This document shows positions 1 through 8,831 of a stretch of 64,000 bases of DNA, piece after piece. This DNA is from Janthinobacterium sp. GW456P. Lineage in GTDB: Bacteria; Pseudomonadota; Gammaproteobacteria; Burkholderiales; Burkholderiaceae_D. The notes beneath the pieces are model-generated. The model did no database searches and was not told where the DNA came from. It saw nothing but the letters and a program-made list of their open reading frames with translations. Where the stretch lies: contig NZ_NEHB01000016.1 of the NCBI RefSeq assembly GCF_002127655.1, forward strand, positions 1 through 64,000. Direction: 5' to 3'. A program made the translations under genes and the position numbers. Within the stretch, counting starts at the first letter, position 1. Each line of letters begins with the position of its first letter.

Positions 1-2
1 CC

Positions 3-506
3 ACGGCCCCCGTGGCCGCTTGCGCGCCGCAGGCGGCCACGGGGCAGGCGGCAGCGTGCGTGGGGCTGGACGAGAAAAACACGGCCCTGACTGAAAAGCT
101 GGGTGAACTGGAAGGCAAGATCGGCGTCTTGCAAAAGGCGCTGGCCTTGCCTGCAGCCACCGTGCCGCCCGCCGCCGCGCCGGCCGTGGCGGAAGCGCCG
201 CATGCCAAACCGAAGCCCCTGCACGCGGCGCCGGCAGCCGACAAGGAAAAGAAATCGGGTGGCATGCTGTGGCTCGGTATCGGCACGCTGGTCTTCCTGC
301 TGCTGACGGCGCTCATCGTGTACATCGTGCGCAAGCGCAGGCAGGCGGCGGGTCCGGGCGCGCCGTCGAAATACTGGGTCTTGCTGCGCAAGCCGTTCGG
401 CCGCAGGAAGAAGGATGTGCCCGTCTTGACGGAAGCGCTGGAAGAAGGGGTGGCGGCCGAGCCGGAGCCGGAACCGGAGCCGGAGCCGGAGCCGTTCTCG
501 CGTTAA
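3..506 (+). CDS. C-terminal part of a membrane protein (possibly FimV-like), cut by window edge
   Basis: The frame is open to the left edge, so the gene almost certainly begins before the window. A GTG at 12 could start a 164-residue protein, but it is not preceded by a convincing ribosome binding site. What is visible: a short coiled-coil-like heptad stretch (DEKNTALTEKLGELEGK), an Ala/Pro-rich linker, one hydrophobic membrane segment (WLGIGTLVFLLLTALIVYIV) followed by basic residues, and a soluble tail ending in repeated Glu-Pro. Coiled coil, Pro-rich linker, single TM and acidic tail is the order in FimV/HubP polar-landmark proteins. The family assignment is only a suggestion because the LysM and FimV-core domains, if present, are outside the window. 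Confidence 0.6.
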   Translation, partial: TAPVAACAPQAATGQAAACVGLDEKNTALTEKLGELEGKIGVLQKALALPAATVPPAAAPAVAEAPHAKPKPLHAAPAADKEKKSGGMLWLGIGTLVFLLLTALIVYIVRKRRQAAGPGAPSKYWVLLRKPFGRRKKDVPVLTEALEEGVAAEPEPEPEPEPEPFSR

Positions 507-875
507 TGCTGCCGCAAGACGGCGCTGAAATTTGATATAAAAAAAGATATTGAAAAAATACAGGGAAACGCTTGCCAATCACGTTGCTTGTTTCTTAAAG
601 ATGGTGATATGATTAATTCAGTGGACTTGCTCTACGACAAAACAGCCCCAGCCTGGCGCAGTCACCAACGATAGTGTGGCGCGGCAAACCAGGTGTAGCG
701 TTGCATAAACGCCTGGGTCTGGAAGCGGTTCGCGATGCCGACGATGTGCTTGCGAACGCCGGATGCAACCGGCAGCGAGGCGACGCCAGGAGATACCTGG
801 GGCTCGCCTTCCACATTCCCCCGCCTTGCTTTTTGAGCGCTGCAGATGGCGCGCTTGATGCCAGGGTGATAGACG
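507..875. other. Intergenic stretch without a supportable gene
   Basis: About 370 bases between the membrane protein and the fliT terminator. Its left part is AT-rich. On the minus strand the fliT frame stays open after the fliT stop codon, through the terminator and down to about 670. Its last 50 or so residues read like real protein (ending MQRYTWFAAPHYRW), but no start codon with a ribosome binding site is present. I see no RNA gene here. Confidence 0.5.
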
Positions 876-901
876 AAAAAAAAGCACCTGCGGGTGCTTT
901 T
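876..901 (-). terminator. Rho-independent terminator of fliT
   Basis: GCACC-TGCG-GGTGC stem-loop (884-897) flanked by A/T pairs. On the minus strand it is followed by eight T residues (complement of the A run 876-883). It lies 25 bases beyond the fliT stop codon. Confidence 0.8.
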
Positions 902-925
902 GTCGTTTCTGGCGCGGCAAGCTTC

Positions 926-1222
926 TTACATGCGTGCGCGCGCACCCTGCATGGCGTTCGGCAGTTGCGTCATCCATGGTTCCGTGATGGTGCGGATTTC
1001 GCGGTCATTGGCCAGGATTTGCTTGAGCAAGTCGATCTTGCGCAGGCGCGAGGCACCGGCCAGGGCAGGCATCTTGCCCGTCATGGTCGCGCTGGCGGCG
1101 CTGGCGCACTGGTTTTCCAGGGTATCCAAGCCATCCCAGTCGCTCGAACGTGCGGCCACGACCATTTGATTGGTCATTCCTGCAATATTTTCATACATCG
1201 AGAGAACGTCGTTGGAGGTCAT
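926..1222 (-). CDS. fliT: Flagellar protein FliT
   Basis: A 98-residue, largely helical protein matching betaproteobacterial FliT: N-terminal MTSNDVLSMYENIAGMT, a mid-protein LENQC segment, and a C-terminal KIDLLKQILANDREIR followed by LTEPWM-like ITEPWM. FliT is the cytoplasmic chaperone of the filament cap protein FliD; in enterics it also binds FlhDC. I chose the ATG at 1222 over a GTG two codons upstream. The rest of the flagellar cluster (fliD, fliS) should lie elsewhere, since the neighbours here are not flagellar. A strong terminator follows. Confidence 0.85.
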   Translation of the reverse strand: MTSNDVLSMYENIAGMTNQMVVAARSSDWDGLDTLENQCASAASATMTGKMPALAGASRLRKIDLLKQILANDREIRTITEPWMTQLPNAMQGARARM

Positions 1223-1400
1223 GAGCACACCCGTAACTAGTGAATGGATTACCGCTTGTCTAGATTAACGGCGGGTCCAACGGGAACTTGAGGGTGTTTT
1301 TGAAAAAAAGTGAAAATAATTTGGATGTTTTTTGGCCGGCAGCCGGCATCGCCCGCAAACCCGCATGCCTGCTCGGTTGGCGATGCGGGCAACGGCCAGC

Positions 1401-2228
1401 TTACTTGACGAGATCTTCCAGGCCCGCGCTCAGTTCGGCAAGCGGCGGCATCCTGTCGACCAGCACGGAGGGCGGCAAACCGAGCGCTTCGGCCACCTCG
1501 TTGGGATAGCAGGCGATGATTTCTTCATTGCTCAGCTGGTTTTCATCGATGCGCGCGCGCCAGGCGGCCAGGTGGGTGATGGCGGCCAGGCGGTTCAACG
1601 GTGGCTTGGCCAGCGGAGCGGGAAAGGCGGCGATGGCCTCGGCAAAGGCGGGTGGAAACTTCCAGCGGCGCGCCAGTTCGGCGCCCACCTGCGCATAATC
1701 GTAGCCCAGCGACACTCGCTCAGCATCGAGCCGGCGTGCGTCGAGCGGCGGGGCGATCTTGTCGAGCTGCATGGCTTGCTCGGGCATGGCCGCATGGATT
1801 ACCAGTTGTCCGATCGCATGCATCATGCCGATGGTGAACGCCAGGTCCTGGTTGTCGCCCGTCTGCCTGGCGATCCAGCGGGCAGATACGGCGCTGTGCA
1901 GGCTGTAGCGCCAGAACTGCGGCAAATTCAGGCCCGGCACGGCTTTGAAACCGCTGACGAGGCCCGAGCTGATGACGAGGGTGCGCACGGTCACAAAACC
2001 GAGCATCAGCACGGCATCTTCCACCGTGCCGATGCTGCGCGACACATGGTAATAGGCCGAGTTGGCCAGCCGCAGCAGCTTGGCGCTCAAGGCCGGGTCC
2101 GCTCCCAGCTTGCGCGCGATGTCTTCGGTGGCGATGGCGGGGTTGTCGAAACTGCGCACCAGTTCATCGACGATCTTCGGGGCGGCAGGCAGGGCGTGGG
2201 GATGCTGGAACAGCGCTTCCAGTTGCAT
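1401..2228 (-). CDS. HDOD domain protein
   Basis: A 275-residue protein. The start is the ATG at 2228 because an AAGGAG box sits seven bases before it; the frame is open 15 codons further up without such a signal. Residues about 10-205 form an HDOD domain: LPAAPKIVDELV, IARKLGADPALSAKLLRLANSA, and VEDAVLMLGFVTVRTLVI are typical of the family. HDOD is a helical HD-related fold that lacks most HD metal ligands and occurs in signalling proteins tied to c-di-GMP, motility and stress. No receiver, GGDEF or EAL domain is attached, so it is a stand-alone HDOD protein and its partner is unknown. Confidence 0.85.
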   Translation of the reverse strand: MQLEALFQHPHALPAAPKIVDELVRSFDNPAIATEDIARKLGADPALSAKLLRLANSAYYHVSRSIGTVEDAVLMLGFVTVRTLVISSGLVSGFKAVPGLNLPQFWRYSLHSAVSARWIARQTGDNQDLAFTIGMMHAIGQLVIHAAMPEQAMQLDKIAPPLDARRLDAERVSLGYDYAQVGAELARRWKFPPAFAEAIAAFPAPLAKPPLNRLAAITHLAAWRARIDENQLSNEEIIACYPNEVAEALGLPPSVLVDRMPPLAELSAGLEDLVK

Positions 2229-2383
2229 GGCAATCTCCTTGGCGTTCGTGCGGTACGGGATGCGGTCGTGCAACTATATGCCGATTTTTTGTCCACATGC
2301 AAAAAAGTTAGGGGACGCTTTTTCGCCCCAAAAAGGCAGGATTTTCAGGGTATGATTTTAGCTATTACATCGAAAGGATCGCC

Positions 2384-4453
2384 ATGCACGGTTTGCGTTT
2401 TTCCTGGTCCCGGACGCCAGTCCAGGCCGCCATCATCCTCGCCCTGGCCGGCGTTTCGCTCACCGGTTTTCCTGCCCAGGCGCATGGCCAGCAAGGGGCC
2501 GCCAGCGCCGCCGCCCCCGCTGTCGCGAAGGCCTTGCCCGGTGACGATTTCTACGATTACGTGAATGGGGACTGGCTGCGCGCCACGGAAATTCCCGCCG
2601 ACCGCAGCAGCTGGGGCTCGTTCGCCATGCTCGCCAACGCCACCAACGAGCGCATCATCGCCCTCGTCGAAGGCCTGGCGGCGGCGCCGCAGGCGGATGC
2701 ATCGGCGCGCCAGGTCAGCGATTTTTACCGTTCCTGGATGGATGAAGCGGCTATCGAAGCGAAAGGCTGGGCGCCGATCAAGCCGCTGCTCAAGAAGATC
2801 GACGGCATACGCGACCAGGCAGGGCTGGCCCGCGCGCTGGGCGAGAGCCTGCGCGCCGACGTCGACCCGCTCAACGCCACCAATTTTTATACGGAAAACC
2901 TGTTCGGCCTGTGGGTCGCGCAAGACTTGAACGACACCACGCGCAACGTGGCCTACCTGCTGCAGGGCGGGCTGGGCTTGCCCGACCGCGCGTTTTACCA
3001 GAGCGACAGCGCGCGCATGCAGGGCTTGCGCGCGGGCTACCAGGCGCATATCGCCGCCATGCTCCAGCAGGCAGGCTACGGCGATGCGCCGGCCCGCGCC
3101 GCGCGCGTGTTTGCGCTGGAACAGCAAATTGCCGCCAGTCACGCCAGCCGCGAGGATTCGGCCGATGTCGCCAAGGGCAACAATGCGTGGCGCGCCGCCG
3201 ACTTCGCCAGCAAGGCGCCGGGACTCGACTGGAAAGTCTTCTTCGAAGCGGCAGGGCTGGGCCGGCAGACGGATTTCATCGTCTGGCATCCGACGGCCAT
3301 GACGGGCAGTGCCGCGCTGGTGGCCAAGGTGCCGCTGGCCACGTGGAAAGATTTCCTGGCCTTCCACGCGATCAACCATTTCAGCACCATCTTGCCGAAG
3401 GCGGCCGCCGACCAGCGCTTCGCCTTCTATGGCAGCGCCCTGAGCGGCACGCCACAGCAGTCGCTGCGCAGCAAGCGGGCGCTGGCCGCGACGAATGCGG
3501 CCCTGAGCGACGCCGTCGGCAAGCTGTACGTGGAACGCTATTTCCCGCCTGAATCGAAAGCCCGCGTGCAAGACATGGTGACGAATATCGTCGCCGCCTT
3601 CTCGCGCCGCATCGACAAGCTGGACTGGATGGCGCCGGCCACCAAGGCGCAGGCGCAGGAAAAACTCAAGACCCTGTACGTGGGCGTGGGCTATCCCGAA
3701 CAGTGGGAAAACTATGCGGGCTTGCGCGTGGTGCGCGGCGATGCGCTGGGCAATGTGCAGCGGGCGGAGCAGTTTCATTACCGGCAGGAACTGGCCAAGC
3801 TGGGCCAGTCTCCCGACCGCAAGGCCTGGGCCATGCCGGCGCAGCTGGTCAATGCCGTCAACTTGCCGCTGCAAAATGCGCTGAACTTTCCGGCCGCCAT
3901 CCTGCAGCCGCCATTCTTCGACCCGCAGGCATCCGATGCGGCCAACTATGGCGGCATCGGCGCCACCATCGGCCACGAGATCAGCCACAGCTTCGACGAT
4001 CAGGGCGCGCAGTTCGACGCCCAGGGCAAGCTGCGCGACTGGTGGACGCCGGCCGACCTGGCGCATTTCCAGGCGGCATCCAAGCAATTGGTGGAACAGT
4101 TCGCGGCCTACAAACCGTTCCCCGACCTGGCGGTGAATGGCCAGTTGACCCTGAGCGAAAACCTGGCCGACCTGGCCGGCGTGGCGGCCGCCTATGATGC
4201 GTTCACCCTGTCGCAGCAGGGCAAGCCGGCGCAGCCGGACGCGGACCGCGATTTCTTCATCGGTTACGGCGTCAGCTGGCGCAGCAAGGCGCGCGAAGCG
4301 GCGGAGCGCCAGCAAATCCTCACGGATGGTCATGCACCGGCGCAATACCGCGCCGCCACCGTGCGCAACCTCGACGCCTGGTATCCGGCCTTCGACGTCA
4401 AGCCGGGGCAGCAGCTGTACCTGGCGCCGGAACAGCGCGTGCGCGTCTGGTAG
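2384..4453 (+). CDS. M13 family zinc metallopeptidase (PepO/neprilysin-like), exported
   Basis: 689 residues, the usual M13 length. An N-terminal signal peptide (hydrophobic AAIILALAGVSLTGF, Ala-x-Ala-type site near residue 33) directs export. The peptidase_M13_N part follows (FYDYVNGDWL). The catalytic part has the zinc motif H531-E-I-S-H535 and the downstream ENLADLAG motif with the third ligand E592. The C-terminus (YLAPEQRVRVW) is close to the usual end of the family. These enzymes cleave oligopeptides in the periplasm. It appears monocistronic, with neighbours unrelated in function. Confidence 0.93.
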   Translation: MHGLRFSWSRTPVQAAIILALAGVSLTGFPAQAHGQQGAASAAAPAVAKALPGDDFYDYVNGDWLRATEIPADRSSWGSFAMLANATNERIIALVEGLAAAPQADASARQVSDFYRSWMDEAAIEAKGWAPIKPLLKKIDGIRDQAGLARALGESLRADVDPLNATNFYTENLFGLWVAQDLNDTTRNVAYLLQGGLGLPDRAFYQSDSARMQGLRAGYQAHIAAMLQQAGYGDAPARAARVFALEQQIAASHASREDSADVAKGNNAWRAADFASKAPGLDWKVFFEAAGLGRQTDFIVWHPTAMTGSAALVAKVPLATWKDFLAFHAINHFSTILPKAAADQRFAFYGSALSGTPQQSLRSKRALAATNAALSDAVGKLYVERYFPPESKARVQDMVTNIVAAFSRRIDKLDWMAPATKAQAQEKLKTLYVGVGYPEQWENYAGLRVVRGDALGNVQRAEQFHYRQELAKLGQSPDRKAWAMPAQLVNAVNLPLQNALNFPAAILQPPFFDPQASDAANYGGIGATIGHEISHSFDDQGAQFDAQGKLRDWWTPADLAHFQAASKQLVEQFAAYKPFPDLAVNGQLTLSENLADLAGVAAAYDAFTLSQQGKPAQPDADRDFFIGYGVSWRSKAREAAERQQILTDGHAPAQYRAATVRNLDAWYPAFDVKPGQQLYLAPEQRVRVW

Positions 4454-4519
4454 TCATAAGCGGCGCCGGCGCACAGCGCGCCGGCACCGTAAAATGGCGT
4501 GATTACTGATTGGAGCGCC

Positions 4520-5161
4520 ATGAAGCCGACCCCACCGCAAGATCCCATCCACGCCATCACGGGCCGCACCCTGGCCCACTACGATGCCAGCGCCGAGCAG
4601 TTTTTCGAAGGCACGCGCGATCACGACGTCAGCCAGAACATCAGCGCGCTGCTGAACGCCATCGGCAGGCCGGCGCCGCTGGCGATCCTCGACCTCGGCT
4701 GCGGCCCCGGCCGCGACTTGAAGGCGTTCACGGCCATGGGCCACCACGCGACGGGCGTCGATGGCTGCCCCCGCTTTGTCGAGATGGCGCGCGCCTACAG
4801 CGGCTGCACCGTGTGGCAGCAGGATTTCGTCGACCTCGATTTGCCCGCCGCCCACTTCGACGGCGTGTTCGCGAATGCCGTGCTGTTCCACGTGCCCAGC
4901 GCCGCCTTGCCCGGCGTGCTGCGCGCCCTGCACGGGTGCTTGAAGGAGGGCGGCGTGCTGTTCAGCTCGAACCCGCGCGGGCAGAACCAGGAAGGCTGGA
5001 ATGGCGCGCGCTACGGCAGCTACCACGACGAAGCGAGCTGGGCTGCGTATGTGCAGGCGGCCGGTTTCAGCCTGGTCGAGCAGTATTACCGTCCGCCGGG
5101 CTTGCCGCGCGAGCAGCAGCCGTGGCTGGCTACCGTCTGGCGTAAGGATTTGGCGACCTGA
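4520..5161 (+). CDS. Class I SAM-dependent methyltransferase
   Basis: 213 residues. Start at ATG 4520, preceded by GGAG. Motif I of the Rossmann-type SAM-binding fold is AILDLGCGPGRD (residues 56-66). It is followed by an acidic end of strand 2 (GVDGCP) and a post-II region (FDGVFANAVLFHVP) typical of the methyltransf_11/25 group. The C-terminus repeats the pattern of small-molecule methyltransferases (SLVEQYYRPPG). The substrate cannot be read from sequence. No operon partner; CsbD follows after 154 bases. Confidence 0.85.
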   Translation: MKPTPPQDPIHAITGRTLAHYDASAEQFFEGTRDHDVSQNISALLNAIGRPAPLAILDLGCGPGRDLKAFTAMGHHATGVDGCPRFVEMARAYSGCTVWQQDFVDLDLPAAHFDGVFANAVLFHVPSAALPGVLRALHGCLKEGGVLFSSNPRGQNQEGWNGARYGSYHDEASWAAYVQAAGFSLVEQYYRPPGLPREQQPWLATVWRKDLAT

Positions 5162-5315
5162 TCGACGATGTTGGCACTGTGTTAGGAACCGTACAGAGCC
5201 TTTGATCCCCCCTGCGTACTATGGACACATCGACACGCAACAAGCAGCGTGTGAGCCGCAGTACCGGTCCTTTGGGGCTGGACAACAAATGTACCAACTA
5301 CAGTGAGGATCCATC

Positions 5316-5501
5316 ATGAACAAAGATCAAGTCGAAGGTAAACTGAAGGAAGTCGGCGGTAAAATCCAGGAAGCCGCTGGCAAAGTCGTCGGCAGCGAAG
5401 AACAGCAAGCCAAGGGCCTGGCAAACCAGGTCGAAGGCAAAGTGCAGAAGAAAGTTGGCGACGTCAAGGACGCGGTCGAGACCGTCACGCGCAAGCCATA
5501 A
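5316..5501 (+). CDS. CsbD family stress protein
   Basis: 61 residues of highly charged, repetitive sequence with the CsbD signature: NKDQVEGKLKEVGGK at the start, then KVVGSEEQQAKG and VEGKVQKKVGDVKDA. CsbD proteins are small, abundant and induced by general stress in many bacteria; molecular role unknown. A GAGG ribosome binding site precedes the ATG. The 154-base upstream gap leaves room for its own promoter, and a strong terminator follows, so it is probably transcribed alone. Confidence 0.92.
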   Translation: MNKDQVEGKLKEVGGKIQEAAGKVVGSEEQQAKGLANQVEGKVQKKVGDVKDAVETVTRKP

Positions 5502-5520
5502 TTTCTGCTCCAGCATAAAA

Positions 5521-5557
5521 AAACCGCCGCCTGTCGCGAGACAGGCGGCGGTTTTTT
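5521..5557. terminator. Bidirectional terminator between CsbD and S9 peptidase genes
   Basis: Perfect 12-bp stem CCGCCGCCTGTC / GACAGGCGGCGG with GCGA loop (5524-5551), flanked by A-run on the left and T-run on the right. It lies between two convergent genes and can serve both. Confidence 0.9.
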
Positions 5558-5575
5558 ATTGGATGCAGCGCAAGC

Positions 5576-7786
5576 TTACTGTGCTGGCTGCATCAGGTTC
5601 TGCTTGAAGAACAGCTCGATTTTCTTGTACACGTGGCGCTGGCCAGCGCGCGACGAGATGCCGTGCTTGGCGCCCGGATACGTCATCAGGTCGAACTGCA
5701 CGCCGCGGTTCACGAGCGCGTCGATCAGTCGCGTGCTGTTGCTGAACAAGACGTTATCGTCGGCCATGCCGTGCACCAGCAGCAGGGGCGACTTCAGGCC
5801 GTCGAGGTGGGCGAACACGGTGCTGGCCTTGTAGCCGTCCACGTTCTCTTTCGGCATGCCGAGGAATTGCTCCGTGTAGTGCGTGTCGTACAGCGACCAG
5901 TCGGTCACGGGCGCCACCGACACGCCCATGGCGATCTTGTCGGATGCGGCCGACAGCAAACGCAGGGTCATGAAACCGCCGTAGCTCCAGCCGAACACGC
6001 CGATGCGTTTAGGATCGACGAAGCTTTGCTTGCCCAGCCAGTCGATGCCGACCAGCTGGTCCGCCACTTCGGCAGCACCGAGGTTGTGGTAGATGGCGTC
6101 CGTGAACGCGCGTTCGCGGCGTGACGAACCCCGGTTATCGAGGCGGAAGACGACAAAGCCCTGCTGCGCCATGTACTGGTCGAAGTTGTTGCCCCAGCGG
6201 CGAGCCACGTGCTGCGAGTGCGGGCCGCCATACGTCGACAGGTAGACGGGGTAGCGTTTGCTGGCGTCAAAGTTCGACGGTTTCACCAGCGAGTAGTGCA
6301 GGGTCTGGCCATCGTTGGCTTTCAGGGTGCCGTATTGCGTTGGCAGGTGGTCCGCCTTGTACTTGAAGTACGGGTGGCTGGCGTTGAGCGCGTTTTCTTC
6401 CAGCCAGCCCACCATGGCGCCGTCCGGACGGCGGATGCTCACTTGCGGCGGCGTGGCCGGGTCGGAATAGGTATCGACAAAGACTTCGCCGTTGCGCGAG
6501 AACGTCGTGTCGTGCCAGCCGTCGGCTTTCGTCACGCGCTGCGGCCTGTCGGCCGTACTGCCGTCGAGGGCCAGGGCATAGGTCTGCTTGTCGATGACGG
6601 CGTCGCGGTTCGACGACACGAAGACCTTGCCCGTCTTCTGGTTCACGGCCAGCACGCTGTCGATGCCCCACTCGCCGGACGTGACCGGGTGCAGCAGCTT
6701 GCCGCTCATGTCGTACAGGTACAGGTGGTTGCGGCCCGTGCGCTCGGACGACCACAGGAAGGTGCCGTTCGACAGGAAGCGCAGGTCGTCATGGATGCTG
6801 ACCCAGGTCTTTGCCGTTTCCGTCAGCAGGGTGCGCTGCGCCAGGGTGGCCGCATCGACGGCGACCAGGTCCAGGGTCTTCTGGTCGCGCGACTGGCGCT
6901 GATAGACGAGCGACTTGCTGTCCGCGCTCCAGTCGGCGCGCACCAGGTAGATGTCCGGGTTCGCGCCCAGGTCCACCTGGCGCTGCGCGCCCGTTTCCGG
7001 CGAGACGATCAGCAGTTGCACCAGCACGTTCGGGTCGCCGGCGGCAGGGTAGCGCTGTTCCACGACGTCGGTGCGGTCGGCGAAGATTTCGAAGCGGCGC
7101 ACGACGGGAACGGGCGCTTCGTCATAGCGTTTGTAGGCGATGGCCGAATCGTCGGGCGCCCAGTAGTAGCCGGTGCGCTGGCCCATTTCTTCCTGCGCCA
7201 CGAATTCGGCTTCGCCATTGCGGATCGTGCCCTTGCCGTCGGTGGTGAGCTGGCGTTCCTGGCCCGACTTCAGGTCGATCACATAGATGTTCTGGTCGCG
7301 CACGAACGACACGTAGCGGCCTTTCGGCGAGATTTTCGGGTCCAGTACATTGCCCTTGGCGACCAGGCGCGCCTTGTCCGGGTGGGCCGCGTCGACCAGG
7401 TACAGATTGCCGGCCAGCGGCACCAGCAGCTGCTTGCCATCGGGCGACCAGCTGTAGCTGAGGATGCCGTTCAGGCTGGCCGTGCGCTCGCGTTCGCGGC
7501 GCGCCTGCTCTTCGGGCGAGATGACTTCATTCGGCACCAGCGCCTTCGAGTCGACCAGGCGGTGCGTGCTCTTGTCCTTCAGCTTGAATTCCCACAGGTC
7601 GAGCTGGAACTGGTTGTCGGCGCGGCCGCGCAGGAACGTGACGCGTTCGCCGTCGGGCGAGACCTTCAGGTTGCGCACGCCGGGGCCGGCCAGCGCCGGA
7701 TCGGCGTGGATGCGTTCCAGGGTCAGCTTTTCAGCCGATGCGGGAACGCTGGCCATCGCGGCCAGAAAACAAAGAATAAAACGCAT
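5576..7786 (-). CDS. S9 family prolyl oligopeptidase (dipeptidyl peptidase IV type), exported
   Basis: 736 residues. Signal peptide MRFILCFLAAMASVPASA. Residues about 40-480 are the beta-propeller (DPPIV_N) with repeated WS(P/A)DGK/S-type blades (SWSPDGKQLLVP, DWSADSKSLVYQ). The C-terminal alpha/beta-hydrolase (Peptidase_S9) carries the nucleophile S601 in GWSYGGF, an acidic residue in MADDNVLFSNS and the catalytic His in PGAKHGI. The propeller also has the Glu motif (EFVAQEEMGQRTG) used by DPP IV to hold the free N-terminus. It removes N-terminal dipeptides in the periplasm. Single gene with its own terminator. Confidence 0.93.
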   Translation of the reverse strand: MRFILCFLAAMASVPASAEKLTLERIHADPALAGPGVRNLKVSPDGERVTFLRGRADNQFQLDLWEFKLKDKSTHRLVDSKALVPNEVISPEEQARRERERTASLNGILSYSWSPDGKQLLVPLAGNLYLVDAAHPDKARLVAKGNVLDPKISPKGRYVSFVRDQNIYVIDLKSGQERQLTTDGKGTIRNGEAEFVAQEEMGQRTGYYWAPDDSAIAYKRYDEAPVPVVRRFEIFADRTDVVEQRYPAAGDPNVLVQLLIVSPETGAQRQVDLGANPDIYLVRADWSADSKSLVYQRQSRDQKTLDLVAVDAATLAQRTLLTETAKTWVSIHDDLRFLSNGTFLWSSERTGRNHLYLYDMSGKLLHPVTSGEWGIDSVLAVNQKTGKVFVSSNRDAVIDKQTYALALDGSTADRPQRVTKADGWHDTTFSRNGEVFVDTYSDPATPPQVSIRRPDGAMVGWLEENALNASHPYFKYKADHLPTQYGTLKANDGQTLHYSLVKPSNFDASKRYPVYLSTYGGPHSQHVARRWGNNFDQYMAQQGFVVFRLDNRGSSRRERAFTDAIYHNLGAAEVADQLVGIDWLGKQSFVDPKRIGVFGWSYGGFMTLRLLSAASDKIAMGVSVAPVTDWSLYDTHYTEQFLGMPKENVDGYKASTVFAHLDGLKSPLLLVHGMADDNVLFSNSTRLIDALVNRGVQFDLMTYPGAKHGISSRAGQRHVYKKIELFFKQNLMQPAQ

Positions 7787-7976
7787 GGATGTCTCGGTAG
7801 TTGGAAGAAGAAGGGCACTGCATGTAAAGGCGAGCTTGAGCGTTGCCTAAGCGTAAGACGATACCAGAGCGTGCCTGTTTATGCGATAGCGCCGGCCACG
7901 GAATAAACCGTTCATGGCCGTATTTCCTTCGTCAAAAATATCCAACAGCCGCCCATTCCATGGCGCTTTGCCCCGT

Positions 7977-8813
7977 TCAGGCCAATATCGACCCTGCGAT
8001 CACGGTCAGGCAGGCGCCGCCTATCCAGGCATGGCCGGCGCGGAAACTGACGGAAACGCGGCCATCGCGCTGCAGGCACGTGCCCTGGCGAACCGTGTAG
8101 TCGCTGCCCGCCAGCAGCTGCGCGATGCAGGCGTTGGCGCTGCCCGTGACGGGGTCTTCCACCAGCGCGCCGTGCTCGCTGAGCAGCGCGCGCACTTCGT
8201 AGTCGGCCGGTCCGCCGGCGGCGTGCGGGCCATACAGCGCCAGGCCGTCGGCGCGGGCGGCGGCCAGCAATGGCGTCAGCGCGGCGATGTCGGCGCGCAC
8301 GGCCAGGCAGGCGGCGGCGCTTGCCAGCGGCACGCACAGCCAGCGGATGCCCATGTCGACGATGGTGGCGACTGCGGCCAGTTCTCCGCCCAGCGCCGTG
8401 TGCAGCAGCGGCAGCAGATCCGCGGAGAGCGCGCGCGTGGCGCAGGGCGGCGCCTGGAACGCCAGCACGCCGCCGGCGCCCCGTTCTATCTGCACCAGGC
8501 CGACGCCGCATTCCTGCACGATGCGCGCGCCCCTGGGCTGCATGCCCGCATCGAGCAGGGCGTGCGCCGTGCCCAGGGTCGGGTGGCCGGCGAACGGAAA
8601 TTCCATCTCGGGCGAAAAAATCCGCACGCGGTAATCGGCTGCCGGGTCGCGCGGCGCCAGCACGAAGGTGGTTTCCGACAGGCCCGTCCAGCGCGCGATG
8701 GCCTGCATCTGCGCCGCATCGAGGCCATTCGCGTCCAGCACCACGGCCAGCGGATTGCCGAGGAAGGGCACGCTGCTGAAGACATCGACCTGCGTGAAGG
8801 GGCGTTGCTGCAT
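7977..8813 (-). CDS. PhzF family isomerase-like protein
   Basis: 278 residues of the two-lobed PhzF/diaminopimelate-epimerase-like fold. N-terminal FTQVDVFSSVPFLGNPLAVV, the catalytic-Glu segment (E47 in LSETTFV), MEFPFAGHPTLGTAHAL, and the C-terminal DPVTGSANACIAQLL are all diagnostic. True PhzF isomerizes DHHA in phenazine synthesis. No other phz gene is near, so the substrate is unknown and this is probably one of the many stand-alone family members. It follows the MATE gene on the same strand after 18 bases and may be cotranscribed. Confidence 0.9.
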   Translation of the reverse strand: MQQRPFTQVDVFSSVPFLGNPLAVVLDANGLDAAQMQAIARWTGLSETTFVLAPRDPAADYRVRIFSPEMEFPFAGHPTLGTAHALLDAGMQPRGARIVQECGVGLVQIERGAGGVLAFQAPPCATRALSADLLPLLHTALGGELAAVATIVDMGIRWLCVPLASAAACLAVRADIAALTPLLAAARADGLALYGPHAAGGPADYEVRALLSEHGALVEDPVTGSANACIAQLLAGSDYTVRQGTCLQRDGRVSVSFRAGHAWIGGACLTVIAGSILA

Positions 8814-8831
8814 GGCGGCTTCCTTGTTGGC

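Noticed and set aside
674-1240. 188-residue plus-strand frame
   Set aside because: Antisense to fliT and to the terminator; composition is a GC-frame shadow.
1332-2564. 410-residue plus-strand frame across the HDOD gene
   Set aside because: Antisense to a well-supported HDOD protein and runs into the M13 gene out of frame; no recognisable domain.
2345-4345. 666-residue minus-strand frame
   Set aside because: Exact antisense shadow of the M13 peptidase, which has the HEISH zinc motif.
6209-7906. 565-residue plus-strand frame
   Set aside because: Antisense to the S9 peptidase; its sequence is Val/Arg/His/Gln shadow-type.
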